Source: Neobacillus citreus (GTDB lineage Bacteria > Bacillota > Bacilli > Bacillales > Cytobacillaceae). From it: a DNA stretch of 64,000 nt. The translations under genes and the position numbers were made by a program. Below the pieces are notes generated by a model that saw only the letters and a list, made by a program, of their open reading frames with translations, was not told the origin of the DNA and did no database searches. The stretch spans positions 95,727-159,726 of the forward strand of contig NZ_JAGYPE020000001.1 in the NCBI RefSeq assembly GCF_018343545.2, written 5' to 3'. Below are positions 31,787 to 41,251 of the stretch, piece after piece. Numbering within the stretch: the first letter of the stretch is position 1; every line of letters begins with the position of its first letter.

Positions 31787-33319
31787 TTACAGTTCATAAA
31801 CTGCGGAGTATTTTTTCTCGAGGTATTGCACCAGGTAGTCAGCATTCAATTCTTCACCTGTTACCTTGACAATTAATTCATTCGGTGTATAAAGCTTCCC
31901 ATATTGATGAATATTTTCCTTTAACCAGTCCTGAATCGCATCAAACCTGCCATTTTCAATAAGCTGATGAAATTCCGGCAAATCCTTTTGAATTTTCCTT
32001 AGAATTTGCGCCGAATAGAGGTTTCCTAACGAATAAGATGGGAAATAACCAATGCCGCCAAACGACCAGTGAACATCCTGCAACACTCCCACCGTATCAG
32101 AAGTCGGAGTAATTCCTAGGTAATCCTCGATCTTTTGATTCCAAATGCTTGGCAAATCCTTTGCTTCGATTTCACCAGCGATTAGGGCCTTTTCGATTTC
32201 ATAGCGGACCATAATATGCAAATTATAGGTCAGTTCATCTGCTTCAACTCGGATGAACGATGGCTCAACTGTGTTAACCGCTCGATAAAACTCATCGACA
32301 GACACATTTGCAAGCTGCCCTGGGAATGTTTCCTTAAGCTTGGGATAAAAATAATTCCAAAATTCCTTGCTGCGGCCGACCATGTTTTCTAAAAATCTTG
32401 ATTGAGATTCATGAATCCCAAACGAGGCACCGCTTTGAAGGACAGATTCCTCATATTCCGGATTAATATGCTGTTCGTAAATGCCATGACCCGCTTCGTG
32501 GATCGTGCCAAATAAGGCAGAGCGCACATTTTGTTTTAAATAACGCGTCGTCAAGCGGACATCCCCAATATTCACTGTTTGAGCAAACGGGTGAACAGTC
32601 TCATCCAATCTTCCAGCCTCCATATCAAAACCAATGATTGGCAGGATATAGCGATTAAATTGTTTCTGCTTTTCAACTTCAAAAGCCTGGTTGAAAATTT
32701 CCGACCTTGTTCCTTTACCATTCTTTTGAATCCGATTCAATAACCGTACACTGGATTCTCTTAGCTTTGCAAATAGCGGATCCAGTATTTTTACGGTTAA
32801 ACCAGGTTCAAATTCATCTAGCAAAGCATCATATGGATGGTCCTCATAGCCATAGATTTCAGCGAACTTTCGCTTGTACTCTACAATCTTTTCCAGATAC
32901 GGAAGGAAACGCCCAAAATCGTTATTTGCTCTTGCCTCCTCCCAGGCATCATTTGCCTGTCCTGTCAGCACCGAATAGTCCTGGAACATGTCAGCGGGAA
33001 TGCTTTTGGATTTTTCATAAAAAGTCTTATATTCTCTTACCTTCGCTTTTGTTGCTTCATCTAAAACTGCAGAATTCGCAGAAAGTGTTAAAGTAGTAAG
33101 CAGTTCACCCATTTCCGGCGAAACCGATAATTTAAAGACCTCTGTCCTTAATGTGCCGGCTGCCTTTGCAAAAACGTGTCTCCCTTTTTTCGGTGCCATC
33201 ACCTTCTGATCCCAGTCAGCCAAACCGATAATACTTGAGTAATGCGTTATTTTTTCATCTAATGCCTTAAATTTCTCCAATGCCTGTTGTAATTTCGGCT
33301 CCAATACCTTCTGTTCCAT
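31787..33319 (-). CDS. Metallocarboxypeptidase, M32 family (thermostable carboxypeptidase-like)
   Basis: 510 aa, normal M32 length. Zinc motif HEAGH about 274-278 and third ligand Glu in HESQSR about 304; HPF near 243 and IRVEADELTYNLH motif (about 370) are also family marks. Removes C-terminal residues from peptides in the cytoplasm, with preference not set by sequence. Good AGGAGGGGG site upstream of the ATG. Stands alone, with its promoter region shared divergently with the molybdoenzyme operon. Confidence 0.94.
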   Translation of the reverse strand: MEQKVLEPKLQQALEKFKALDEKITHYSSIIGLADWDQKVMAPKKGRHVFAKAAGTLRTEVFKLSVSPEMGELLTTLTLSANSAVLDEATKAKVREYKTFYEKSKSIPADMFQDYSVLTGQANDAWEEARANNDFGRFLPYLEKIVEYKRKFAEIYGYEDHPYDALLDEFEPGLTVKILDPLFAKLRESSVRLLNRIQKNGKGTRSEIFNQAFEVEKQKQFNRYILPIIGFDMEAGRLDETVHPFAQTVNIGDVRLTTRYLKQNVRSALFGTIHEAGHGIYEQHINPEYEESVLQSGASFGIHESQSRFLENMVGRSKEFWNYFYPKLKETFPGQLANVSVDEFYRAVNTVEPSFIRVEADELTYNLHIMVRYEIEKALIAGEIEAKDLPSIWNQKIEDYLGITPTSDTVGVLQDVHWSFGGIGYFPSYSLGNLYSAQILRKIQKDLPEFHQLIENGRFDAIQDWLKENIHQYGKLYTPNELIVKVTGEELNADYLVQYLEKKYSAVYEL

Positions 33320-33567
33320 ATTAGCCCCCTCCTGTTCTATTTTCCAATTGATGAAAAAACTGTTAGTTCATCCCCATTTATTATAAAGGAAAACTGGTCA
33401 TTATGGAAAAAATTTGAAAGCCTTTTCAAAATGATTTTTATTTCTTTTCTCCCTCATTTTTATGTCTGTATAAATTTTACAAATGGGCGGAAAATACAAA
33501 CATTGTTCAAAAGATTTCCGAATTTATTAATGGAATTTTATTTCCTTACTCCAAGGAGGGCAATAAT

Positions 33568-35913
33568 ATGCAGGAAAACATTTGGATGTCGGTCGGAAAG
33601 CCTGAGCATCGAATAGATGCTTTGGAAAAGGCTTCAGGCAACATCAAATACCTGGCCGATTATTCCGCGCCCGGACTTGCCCATGCGAAATTAGTTACAA
33701 GTACTCATGCCCATGCCAAAATTAACGCAGTAGATGTTACAGAAGCCTGGAAGGTATCTGGAGTTCGAGCGATTGTGACCGGCGACATGTTCCCATTTCA
33801 TATTGGCCCGATACTCGCAGATCGCCCACCGCTTGCTTATGAAAAAGTACGCTATTATGGCGAACCTATCGCCATTGTAGTGGCTGATCATGAATATCAG
33901 GCAAAAAAAGCGGCAGGCCTTGTTAAGGTCGACTATGAACCACTGCCGATTGTTAATTCCGTTAAGGAAGCATTTCAGAGCGGCGCACCCCTAATCCATG
34001 AAAATTCAGGACAGTATATGAAAATTATCAGTAATGTTTATCCTGTTCAAGGAACAAATATCGGAAGCCATATCAAAATCCGCAAAGGTGATTTCATTAC
34101 CGCTTGGGAAAACTGTGAAGTGAAAATAAAAGAAACCTATTCTTTTAACCTTTCAGACCATGCCGCTCTAGAACCACGCTGTACAAGAGTGGAAATTAGC
34201 CCAAACGGGAAGGTTATTGTCCATTCCACCACCCAGTCGCCCTATACGATAAAAAAGGTGTTAAATCAGTTTTTTAATATTGAGGTGGGTAATGTTGTCG
34301 TTCACGTCCCAATGCTTGGCGGTGCTTTTGGCGGTAAAGGAACCGTTCAATTAGAACCGCTTGCTTATCTGGCCTCAAAGGCGGTAGGCGGGAAAATGGT
34401 TAAACTTGAGTATGACCGGGAAGAAGATTTAATAACAGCCCCCTGCCATATTGGCTTAGAGGCTACGATTTCTCTTGGAGCTGATAAAGACGGCAGACTT
34501 ATTGCAGGGCAATATAACTTTTTAATTGATTCAGGTGCCTATACTGATCAGGCTGCCGGGATTACTAGAGCCATGGCTCTTGATTGTACAGGTCCATACA
34601 ACATACCAAACGTTTGGTGTGACTCCTATTGTATGTATACAAACCATCCTTTTGCGACATCCTTCAGAGGTTACGCACATCCAGAGCTGACTTTTGCTGT
34701 GGAGCGGACGATGGACCAGCTTGCCAAAAATTTAAATATCGATCCGATTGAGCTACGAAAAAGAAATATCATCAAGCCGGGCGATACGAGCCCTACACAG
34801 ACTGTCATTACTGCGAGTAATATTGGCGATGCGGAAAAATGTATGGAAAGGGCGAAGGAACTCATTCAATGGGATCAAGGTCAGCGGCTTGAAACCAACA
34901 ATGGCAAGGTGGTAACAAAGGGCATCAGTACCTTTTGGAAAACTTCGACAACCGCAACAAATGCGCAGTCAGGTGCCATCCTGACTTTTGAATCGGATGG
35001 CAGCGTTAATTTAAATTGTGCTGCGATTGAATTGGGACAGGGCACTAAAACAATCCTGGCACAAATGGCAGCGGAACGTTTAAAGATGGAACTAAATAAA
35101 GTCCACGTTACAATGGAGGTCAATACCCAAAATGATCCGCATCAGTGGCGAACAGTTGCTAGCAGTACCACATTTTTAGCAGGCCGGGCAGTTATAGCAG
35201 CTTGTGATGATGCTATTTCACAGCTCAAAAAAACAGCTTCAATCGCAATGGAATGTTCTGCCGAGGATTTAGAAGTCGGCGGCGGCCGGGTATATTTAAA
35301 ACCAAACCCGGAATATGGCATAAAAATCGAAGATATTGCCCTTGGATATAAATATCCCAATGGCCATGCAGTTGAAGGACAAGTAGTCGGGCACGGGAGA
35401 TATGTCCAAAGACATCTAACCCCGATGGATAAGGAAACAGGCTTCGGAAAGCCCGGCCCCTGGTGGTCAGTTGGAGCCCAGGCAGTTGAAGTGGAATGGG
35501 ATTCCAAAGACTGTACGTACAAAATTTTAAAAGCAGTAACAGTGCTCGACGGCGGCAGAATCATTAACCCCGCAACGGCCACACAGCAAATGCGGGGCGG
35601 CATGTATTTAGGACTTAGTTTTGCCAGTCATGAAGCGTTTATTTTTGACGAAAAGGGAATAGTCCAAAATCCGCAATTACGAACCTATCAAATCATGAGG
35701 TTTGGCGATCAGCCAGTAGAATACCTTGTTGATTTCGTGGAAACACCTGCAATTGATGGCCCATTTGGGGCAAGGGGAATTGGCGAATATGGAGTAATTG
35801 GCATGGCTGGTGCCTTGGCAAATGCGCTTTCTTCTGCTGCAGAAGTGGATTTAAACCATTTGCCGTTAATCCCCGAACTGATCTGGAGGACCCGGGAGGA
35901 AAAGCTTAAATGA
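33568..35913 (+). CDS. Xanthine dehydrogenase-family molybdopterin-binding large subunit (operon 1)
   Basis: 781 aa. The catalytic chain of a three-subunit molybdenum hydroxylase. QSPYTIKK, GGAFGGKG (about 250), and the C-terminal GARGIGEYG with the base Glu about 740. The Mo-site loop reads SFRGYAHPE; this is neither the CoxL AYxCSFR nor the exact XDH AFRGFG motif, so substrate is unassigned (purine, aldehyde, N-heterocycle). CCAAGGAGGG lies upstream. Its stop overlaps the FAD-subunit start by 4 nt. Paralogous to 41238-43586 with about half of the residues matching by eye. Confidence 0.9.
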   Translation: MQENIWMSVGKPEHRIDALEKASGNIKYLADYSAPGLAHAKLVTSTHAHAKINAVDVTEAWKVSGVRAIVTGDMFPFHIGPILADRPPLAYEKVRYYGEPIAIVVADHEYQAKKAAGLVKVDYEPLPIVNSVKEAFQSGAPLIHENSGQYMKIISNVYPVQGTNIGSHIKIRKGDFITAWENCEVKIKETYSFNLSDHAALEPRCTRVEISPNGKVIVHSTTQSPYTIKKVLNQFFNIEVGNVVVHVPMLGGAFGGKGTVQLEPLAYLASKAVGGKMVKLEYDREEDLITAPCHIGLEATISLGADKDGRLIAGQYNFLIDSGAYTDQAAGITRAMALDCTGPYNIPNVWCDSYCMYTNHPFATSFRGYAHPELTFAVERTMDQLAKNLNIDPIELRKRNIIKPGDTSPTQTVITASNIGDAEKCMERAKELIQWDQGQRLETNNGKVVTKGISTFWKTSTTATNAQSGAILTFESDGSVNLNCAAIELGQGTKTILAQMAAERLKMELNKVHVTMEVNTQNDPHQWRTVASSTTFLAGRAVIAACDDAISQLKKTASIAMECSAEDLEVGGGRVYLKPNPEYGIKIEDIALGYKYPNGHAVEGQVVGHGRYVQRHLTPMDKETGFGKPGPWWSVGAQAVEVEWDSKDCTYKILKAVTVLDGGRIINPATATQQMRGGMYLGLSFASHEAFIFDEKGIVQNPQLRTYQIMRFGDQPVEYLVDFVETPAIDGPFGARGIGEYGVIGMAGALANALSSAAEVDLNHLPLIPELIWRTREEKLK

Positions 35914-36752
35914 TCCCATTTGAATTTGAATATTATAAGCCTGCTTCCATTCAAGAAGCTGTTCAGACCTTTAAATCCCTCCAGAATCAGGGAAAAACCG
36001 TTATATATTATAATGGGGGCACAGAATTCATTACTTTTTCCAGGATCAATAAGATGACAGCAGAAGCAGTTATTGACCTAAAAGGAATTCCGGATTGCAA
36101 TGTAATAGAATTCCAGGGAGAGGAACTTGTCATCGGCTCTTCCCTCTCATTAAACAAAATTTCGGAAACAGACCTATATCCTTTGCTAAGTCAAACAATA
36201 AAACGGGTAGCTGACCATACTTCACGTAATAAAATTACACTTGGTGGAAATCTGAACAGCCGGCTTATCTATCGGGAATGCCTTTTACCCCTTTTAGTAG
36301 CGGATGCAAAGATAAAAATAGCTGGTGATGAGGGTGAGACAACCCTGCCGCTAAACGATATTTTCGATAAGGAAATAAAGCTAAATCCTCCAAGTCAATT
36401 CATCGTCCAGATACTGATTAACAAAACAAATGTCAATCTCCCATTTGTCAGCCTGAAAAAAACGAAAATTTCTAAAATAGGCTATCCAATTGTTTCGCTC
36501 GCGGCTGTTGAAAAGGACAAGCAGATCCTGGCGGCACTCAGCGGAGTTTGTGAATTCCCGTTCCGATCAAGCGAAATGGAGGCTGCTTTAAATGATACCT
36601 CCCTTTCAATTGATGAACGAATTGATAAAGCGCTCTCCCGTTTGCCTGCGCAGATTATCGAAGATATTCAAGCCTCAGCCGCATACCGTCAATTTGTACT
36701 AAAAAATACCCTTAGGGAAATGCTGGATAATTTGGAGGCTGCAAAGGCATGA
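35910..36752 (+). CDS. Xanthine dehydrogenase-family FAD-binding subunit (operon 1)
   Basis: 280 aa, FAD-binding subunit (CoxM/XdhB-like). YYNGGTEFITFSRI and KITLGGNLNSRL (two FAD-contacting glycine loops near 32 and 110) followed by the CO-dehydrogenase flavoprotein C-domain. It accepts electrons from the iron-sulfur subunit and hands them to an acceptor. Overlaps both neighbours by 4 nt: ATGA junctions at 35910 and 36749, so the three subunits are coupled. Confidence 0.9.
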   Translation: MIPFEFEYYKPASIQEAVQTFKSLQNQGKTVIYYNGGTEFITFSRINKMTAEAVIDLKGIPDCNVIEFQGEELVIGSSLSLNKISETDLYPLLSQTIKRVADHTSRNKITLGGNLNSRLIYRECLLPLLVADAKIKIAGDEGETTLPLNDIFDKEIKLNPPSQFIVQILINKTNVNLPFVSLKKTKISKIGYPIVSLAAVEKDKQILAALSGVCEFPFRSSEMEAALNDTSLSIDERIDKALSRLPAQIIEDIQASAAYRQFVLKNTLREMLDNLEAAKA

Positions 36753-37237
36753 ACACAAATGGTACGGAAAAAACAATCGTAAAATTACATGTAAACGGTG
36801 ATTCAAAAGATGTTATGGTTCGGTCCGCAGATACCTTGCTGGAAACACTGAGGGAAGAGCTTGGCTTAACCGGTGCTAAGCGTGCCTGTCAAAATGGGGA
36901 CTGTGGGGCCTGCACGGTTTTAATTAATGGTGAACCACAGCACGCCTGCCTATCTCTAACGGTAGAAACAGTCAATCAACCGGTTACTACTATAGAAGCG
37001 CTGATGAATTCGCCGATTCAAAAGATATTTGTCGAAAAATGGGCCATTCAATGTGGATTTTGTACACCTGGCTTTATTTTAAACTGCCACGCCCTATCAG
37101 CTAAACATCCAGATGCAGATGATACAACCATCGAGGAATGGATGCAATCCAATCTCTGCCGTTGCACAGGATACCAGGAAATCCGCGATGCGGTCAAAAC
37201 AGTACTGCAGAATAACAAAAATGATTTTGCCTCTTAA
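36749..37237 (+). CDS. Xanthine dehydrogenase-family [2Fe-2S] subunit (operon 1)
   Basis: 162 aa. N-terminal plant-type ferredoxin domain with CQNGDCGACTVLINGEPQHAC and C-terminal helical domain with QCGFCTPGFILNCHAL and NLCRCTGYQEI: eight Cys for two [2Fe-2S] clusters. Electron path Mo cofactor to 2Fe-2S to FAD. Last of the L-M-S operon; terminated at 37243-37279. Confidence 0.95.
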   Translation: MNTNGTEKTIVKLHVNGDSKDVMVRSADTLLETLREELGLTGAKRACQNGDCGACTVLINGEPQHACLSLTVETVNQPVTTIEALMNSPIQKIFVEKWAIQCGFCTPGFILNCHALSAKHPDADDTTIEEWMQSNLCRCTGYQEIRDAVKTVLQNNKNDFAS

Positions 37238-37242
37238 AAAAT

Positions 37243-37279
37243 AAAACCCAGCTTAATGTGATCCATAAGCTGGGTTTTA
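37243..37279. terminator. Bidirectional terminator after molybdoenzyme operon 1
   Basis: AAAACCCAGCTTA-TGTGATCC-TAAGCTGGGTTTT; T runs on both strands, serving the operon and the Gln-rich gene. Confidence 0.9.
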
Positions 37280-37286
37280 CTATCAT

Positions 37287-37679
37287 TCATCCTTTTTTGA
37301 AGCTGTTATTGGTAGTATTCAGCGATTCAATCAAACTTAGGGTTTGCGAGGCCTGTTCAATCTGCTGCTGAACCTGCTCCAATTGCTGCTGCTGAGCTGT
37401 AGCAGCCTGGGTTACAGCTGTACCCTGCATCAAATCAAGCTGTTGGACGGCCTGCTGAAGCTTTTGTTGTGCTTGCTGCATGCTTTGTGGATTTGCCATT
37501 GAAACATTTTGCTGAATGGTTTGCGAAGCTTCCTGCATAGTTTGCAATGCCTGTTTCTTTTGTGCCTGAAATTGCTGCTCCATGGCAGGCTGGTTTTCCT
37601 GCAGCTGCTGAGTCGCTTGCTGCATTTTCTGCAGTTGATCCATTTGGGATTGCCTTTGCTGCTGTTTTTTCACAACCAC
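37287..37679 (-). CDS. Glutamine-rich coiled-coil-like protein, unknown
   Basis: 130 aa with a large share of Gln in heptad-like spacing (QQLQ, QQAQQ repeats), no Cys, and a predicted long amphipathic helix. Likely cytosolic or spore-associated. Two GTG starts (37679 and 37673) fit an AAAGGG site. I do not recognise a family; composition suggests a structural or coat-type protein. Sits between the two molybdoenzyme operons. Low-complexity codon usage (CAG/CAA-rich) differs from its neighbours. Confidence 0.6.
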   Translation of the reverse strand: MVVKKQQQRQSQMDQLQKMQQATQQLQENQPAMEQQFQAQKKQALQTMQEASQTIQQNVSMANPQSMQQAQQKLQQAVQQLDLMQGTAVTQAATAQQQQLEQVQQQIEQASQTLSLIESLNTTNNSFKKG

Positions 37680-37851
37680 TGCACCCTTTCTTAATAGTTG
37701 TCTATACGTAGTTTTCTAAATTTAACATGATAATATCCAAATGGATCATTTCACATTATGAAAATAATTTACCAATATATTCGTTATGCGCCTTTTTACA
37801 ATAAGGCATAATAATTTTAACAATTCGTAGGAAAAAGGAAGTGAAAGCTAA

Positions 37852-39915
37852 TTGGAGAAGGAAAAAAAGAAAAAATCCCACTTTCCCTTTCGTTTAAATT
37901 TCCTTTTTTTCAGTGTGTTTTTATTATTTTCCATCCTCATCCTAAGGCTTGGCTTTGTTCAGATTGTCTATGGAGAAAATTTCAAGAGGGATTTGGAACG
38001 AAAAGAAGGAATTACAGTAAGTAACCCTGTCCCAAGAGGGAAAATGCTTGACCGCAATTACCGAGTTATCGTGGATAATATCCCTAAGAGTGCCATTACC
38101 TTCAGCAACGAAGGATTTACGCTAACAGAAATGCTTGAAACAGCTGAGAAATTAGGAAAACTAATCGATAAAAATACAGATAAGCTAACTGACAAAAATA
38201 AAAAGGATTATTGGATTATAAAAAATCCAAAGCAAGCCGATGCGAAAATCACCAGAGAAGAAAAGGAATTGTTTGCTGCAAAAAAATTAACGGATCAGGA
38301 TTTATATAAATTAAAACTGGAACGTATAACTGATGCGGACATGAATCTATCCAAAGAGGAACTAGAGGCAGCAGCCATATTCCGAGAATTTACAAGCGGG
38401 TATAAATTCACTTCACAGCTTGTAAAAAATGAAAATGTCAGTGATGGGGAATACGCAGTTGTCAGCGAAAATCTCGAGTCCCTTCCTGGCGTAGATACGA
38501 CCACCGATTGGGAACGGTCCTACCCTTTTGATTACACACTGAGGTCTGTCCTTGGCAAGGTGACCAATTCGGATGAAGGACTCCCGGCCGATCAATTGGA
38601 TTATTTTTTAGCAAGAGGATACAGCCGCAATGACCGGGTTGGCAAAAGCCAACTGGAACTGCAGTATGAGGAAGTATTAAGGGGATATAAAACAAAAGTT
38701 AAAAATGTAACCGATAAAGCCGGAAGGGTCATTGAATCGCGTCCTGTTTCAGACGGCCAAAAAGGGAAAGACCTTGTCTTAACCATTGACATGGACCTGC
38801 AAAAAGCGATTGACCAGATTATTGAAGAAGAACTCTGGGCTGCCAAAAAGATGCCAGGTACTGCCTTAACAGACAGGGCTTATGTTGTTTTAATGAATCC
38901 CTTTACAGGCGAAATATTGGCCATGTCCGGAAAAAAAATCGTCAAGGATTCCTCCGGGAGAAAAGCAATGGAGGATGATGCTCTTGGCACGTTTACAACT
39001 ACATATAATGTCGGTTCTACGGTGAAAGGGGCAACTGTCTTAACCGGATATAAAACGGGAGCGATTACACCGGGAACAGTATTTGATGATGCCGGAATTA
39101 AAATTAAAGACACTCCGCTTAAAAAGTCTTATGCCTATTTAGGAAGATTAAATGAAATTCAGGCGTTAAAAAAGTCCTCGAACGTATATATGTTTCATAC
39201 AGCGTTAAGAATTGGAAACGCGCATTATGAATACGATCAACCATTAAATCTAAAAAATCTGCAAGCGTTTGAAACCATCAGAAATTCCTTCGCTTCATTT
39301 GGCCTTGGGACAAGAACGGGTATTGATTTGCCAAATGAGCAAACTGGATTTAAAGGAATGAGCAGGCTTCCAGGGTATTTGCTCGATCTGGTCATCGGGC
39401 AGTATGATACCTATTCAGCTATGCAGCTTGCCCAATATGTTTCGACCATCGCCAATGGCGGCTATCGGATGCAGCCACATGTCGTGAAGGAAATCCGCAG
39501 GCCTGCTTCGGGAACGGAGGAGCTGGGTTCCGTGGCACAGGAAATTTCTCCTGTCGTTTTAAATACAATTGATGCCAAAAAGGAGTGGCTGAACCGAGTA
39601 CAGACGGGCTTTCGCAAAGTCATGCAGGAACCGGGCGGTACGGCTTTTAAATTTTTCGAAGGTGCTGCATATGCACCTGCCGGAAAAACCGGTACTGCGG
39701 AAGCCTTTTATGATGGGCCATTAAGAAGCCGCTTTGGAGAGATTCCTCCATCAGTTATGAATCTAAGTCTTGTCAGCTACGCTCCAAGTACTAATCCTGA
39801 GGTGGCGATGGCTGTTTTAGTTCCATGGGCGTTTCAAGGAGATGAAGATAACAAGGCTAATTTAAAAATTGGCCGAAGGGTTTTGGATACCTACTTTCAA
39901 TTGAAAAAGCAATAA
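37852..39915 (+). CDS. Class B penicillin-binding protein (PBP2/PbpA-PbpH type transpeptidase)
   Basis: 687 aa, TTG start placed 8 nt after GGAAGTG. One N-terminal anchor (about 15-38), dimerisation domain, then transpeptidase: STVK (Ser about 389), SSN (about 442-444), KTG (about 612-614). No PASTA domain, so it is not SpoVD/PBP2B; size and motifs resemble the elongation-type PbpA/PbpH. It carries out cross-linking of lateral-wall peptidoglycan. It lies between the two molybdoenzyme operons without obvious functional link. Terminator follows. Confidence 0.88.
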   Translation: MEKEKKKKSHFPFRLNFLFFSVFLLFSILILRLGFVQIVYGENFKRDLERKEGITVSNPVPRGKMLDRNYRVIVDNIPKSAITFSNEGFTLTEMLETAEKLGKLIDKNTDKLTDKNKKDYWIIKNPKQADAKITREEKELFAAKKLTDQDLYKLKLERITDADMNLSKEELEAAAIFREFTSGYKFTSQLVKNENVSDGEYAVVSENLESLPGVDTTTDWERSYPFDYTLRSVLGKVTNSDEGLPADQLDYFLARGYSRNDRVGKSQLELQYEEVLRGYKTKVKNVTDKAGRVIESRPVSDGQKGKDLVLTIDMDLQKAIDQIIEEELWAAKKMPGTALTDRAYVVLMNPFTGEILAMSGKKIVKDSSGRKAMEDDALGTFTTTYNVGSTVKGATVLTGYKTGAITPGTVFDDAGIKIKDTPLKKSYAYLGRLNEIQALKKSSNVYMFHTALRIGNAHYEYDQPLNLKNLQAFETIRNSFASFGLGTRTGIDLPNEQTGFKGMSRLPGYLLDLVIGQYDTYSAMQLAQYVSTIANGGYRMQPHVVKEIRRPASGTEELGSVAQEISPVVLNTIDAKKEWLNRVQTGFRKVMQEPGGTAFKFFEGAAYAPAGKTGTAEAFYDGPLRSRFGEIPPSVMNLSLVSYAPSTNPEVAMAVLVPWAFQGDEDNKANLKIGRRVLDTYFQLKKQ

Positions 39916-39920
39916 GGATA

Positions 39921-39949
39921 AAGGGTGCTTAAGCACCCTCTTATTTTTT
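39921..39949 (+). terminator. Terminator after the class B PBP gene
   Basis: AAGGGTGCTT-AAGCACCCTC perfect stem followed by TTATTTTTTC. It lies between convergent genes and may serve both. Confidence 0.85.
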
Positions 39950-40396
39950 CTCCAATACACTTTTTACTGCCTTCTCAATTTCAGCATAACCGGTGCACCG
40001 ACAAATATTTGATTCAAGCCATTCCTTGATCGTATCATCTCCCGCATCTGGATGCTGTTTAATCAGTGCATGGCAGTTCATGATAAAGCCTGGTGTACAA
40101 TATCCGCATTGAAAGGCGAAATTTTCTACAAAGGCTTTTTGAATAGGTGTATCCTTTAACCCTTCAATTGTCGTTACCTCTTTTCCAATCGCCTCAACGG
40201 CCAGCATCAAGCATGATTTCATCGGCCAGCCATCCACATTTACCGAACATGCCCCGCAATCACCATTTAAACAGCCTGGTTTAGCGCCTGTCAGCCCGAG
40301 TCTTCCGCGCAGTACAAATAAAAGGGTGTCCGCAAATCTGGCGGTCACCATCCGCTTATCTCCATTAACATTCAATGGAAAAGTGTGCAGGCTCAT
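39941..40396 (-). CDS. Xanthine dehydrogenase-family [2Fe-2S] subunit (operon 2)
   Basis: 151 aa. CLNGDCGACSVNVDGWPMKSC, QCGYCTPGFIMNCHAL and NICRCTGYAEI supply the eight Cys of two [2Fe-2S] clusters. Third subunit gene of the second molybdoenzyme operon, 15 nt after the FAD-subunit stop. Paralogous to 36749-37237. Confidence 0.95.
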   Translation of the reverse strand: MSLHTFPLNVNGDKRMVTARFADTLLFVLRGRLGLTGAKPGCLNGDCGACSVNVDGWPMKSCLMLAVEAIGKEVTTIEGLKDTPIQKAFVENFAFQCGYCTPGFIMNCHALIKQHPDAGDDTIKEWLESNICRCTGYAEIEKAVKSVLEKK

Positions 40397-40411
40397 TAAA
40401 AGCTCCCCCTT

Positions 40412-41251
40412 TTACACTGTCATTCCATCCAAAGCTCGAAGGATATCAATAAACAAATTCTTTAATACAAATAGGCGGTATTCAGCCGATCCTTCAATAT
40501 CATTTAAAATCGGCCGAGGCAAAACAGTAAGTGCTCTTTCGACTCTTGCTTCTCCCGTCACTCCCTGTCTGTTTAATGCTTCCTCCACTTCCCTTGAACG
40601 GAATGGAAACGGGCAAAGTCCGCTAATGGCGACGCGAATTTCCCTATCGATTTTAAGAGCTGCAATGGTAATCAGCGGATAGCCTGTATCCCACTGTTGA
40701 CGCCGTTTTATGCTGATAAAAGGTGCCTCGACAAACCTTCTTTCAGTGGCTAATTGAACGAGAAATTCTCCTTTTTCCAACTGAAGTTCCTTGTTAAAAA
40801 CATCATGAATAAATGCGGTTTTCACACCTTTAGGGCCAATAAGAACTACCTGGCTATCTGCTAATAAAAACGGCAGTACAGCCTCCCGATAAAAAATTTG
40901 TCCGCATATATTCCCTCCCACTGTTATTTTTCCACGGGCGGTGTGATCGGCAATTTCACTTGAGGTCTTTGTTAAGAGCGGGAAAGGGTTTGCCTCTTCG
41001 ATATTTGTTAAAGACAGGGTACTTCCTAAAACCAAGTAATCCCCTTCCATCTCCATAACTCTACCTTCTGCTATCCCCTTAATATCAATAACAGCATCGG
41101 CATGAGCCAAATCAATTCTTCCAAGTGTAATCAGCTCCGTTCCACCGGAAAAAAACATCGGCTTCTTTCCTTGCTGTGCCAAGTATTGGTATAATTCAAC
41201 AGCTTCACTGAGCGATTGCGGCCTGTAATAATCAAAATCAAATGGAAGCAT
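40412..41251 (-). CDS. Xanthine dehydrogenase-family FAD-binding subunit (operon 2)
   Basis: 279 aa, CoxM/XdhB-like. FFSGGTELITLGRI and KITVGGNICGQI FAD loops. Begins MLPFDFDYYRPQSL, clearly paralogous to the operon 1 subunit (MIPFEFEYYKPASI). Overlaps the large-subunit gene by 14 nt, a longer overlap than in operon 1. Confidence 0.92.
   Translation of the reverse strand: MLPFDFDYYRPQSLSEAVELYQYLAQQGKKPMFFSGGTELITLGRIDLAHADAVIDIKGIAEGRVMEMEGDYLVLGSTLSLTNIEEANPFPLLTKTSSEIADHTARGKITVGGNICGQIFYREAVLPFLLADSQVVLIGPKGVKTAFIHDVFNKELQLEKGEFLVQLATERRFVEAPFISIKRRQQWDTGYPLITIAALKIDREIRVAISGLCPFPFRSREVEEALNRQGVTGEARVERALTVLPRPILNDIEGSAEYRLFVLKNLFIDILRALDGMTV

Noticed and set aside
33568-35913. CO dehydrogenase (CoxL) identity
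   Set aside because: The CoxL AYxCSFR motif is absent; the loop reads SFRGYAHPE.
37238-37700. Repeat array in the Gln-rich gene
   Set aside because: CAG/CAA-rich low-complexity coding sequence, not a direct-repeat or CRISPR array.
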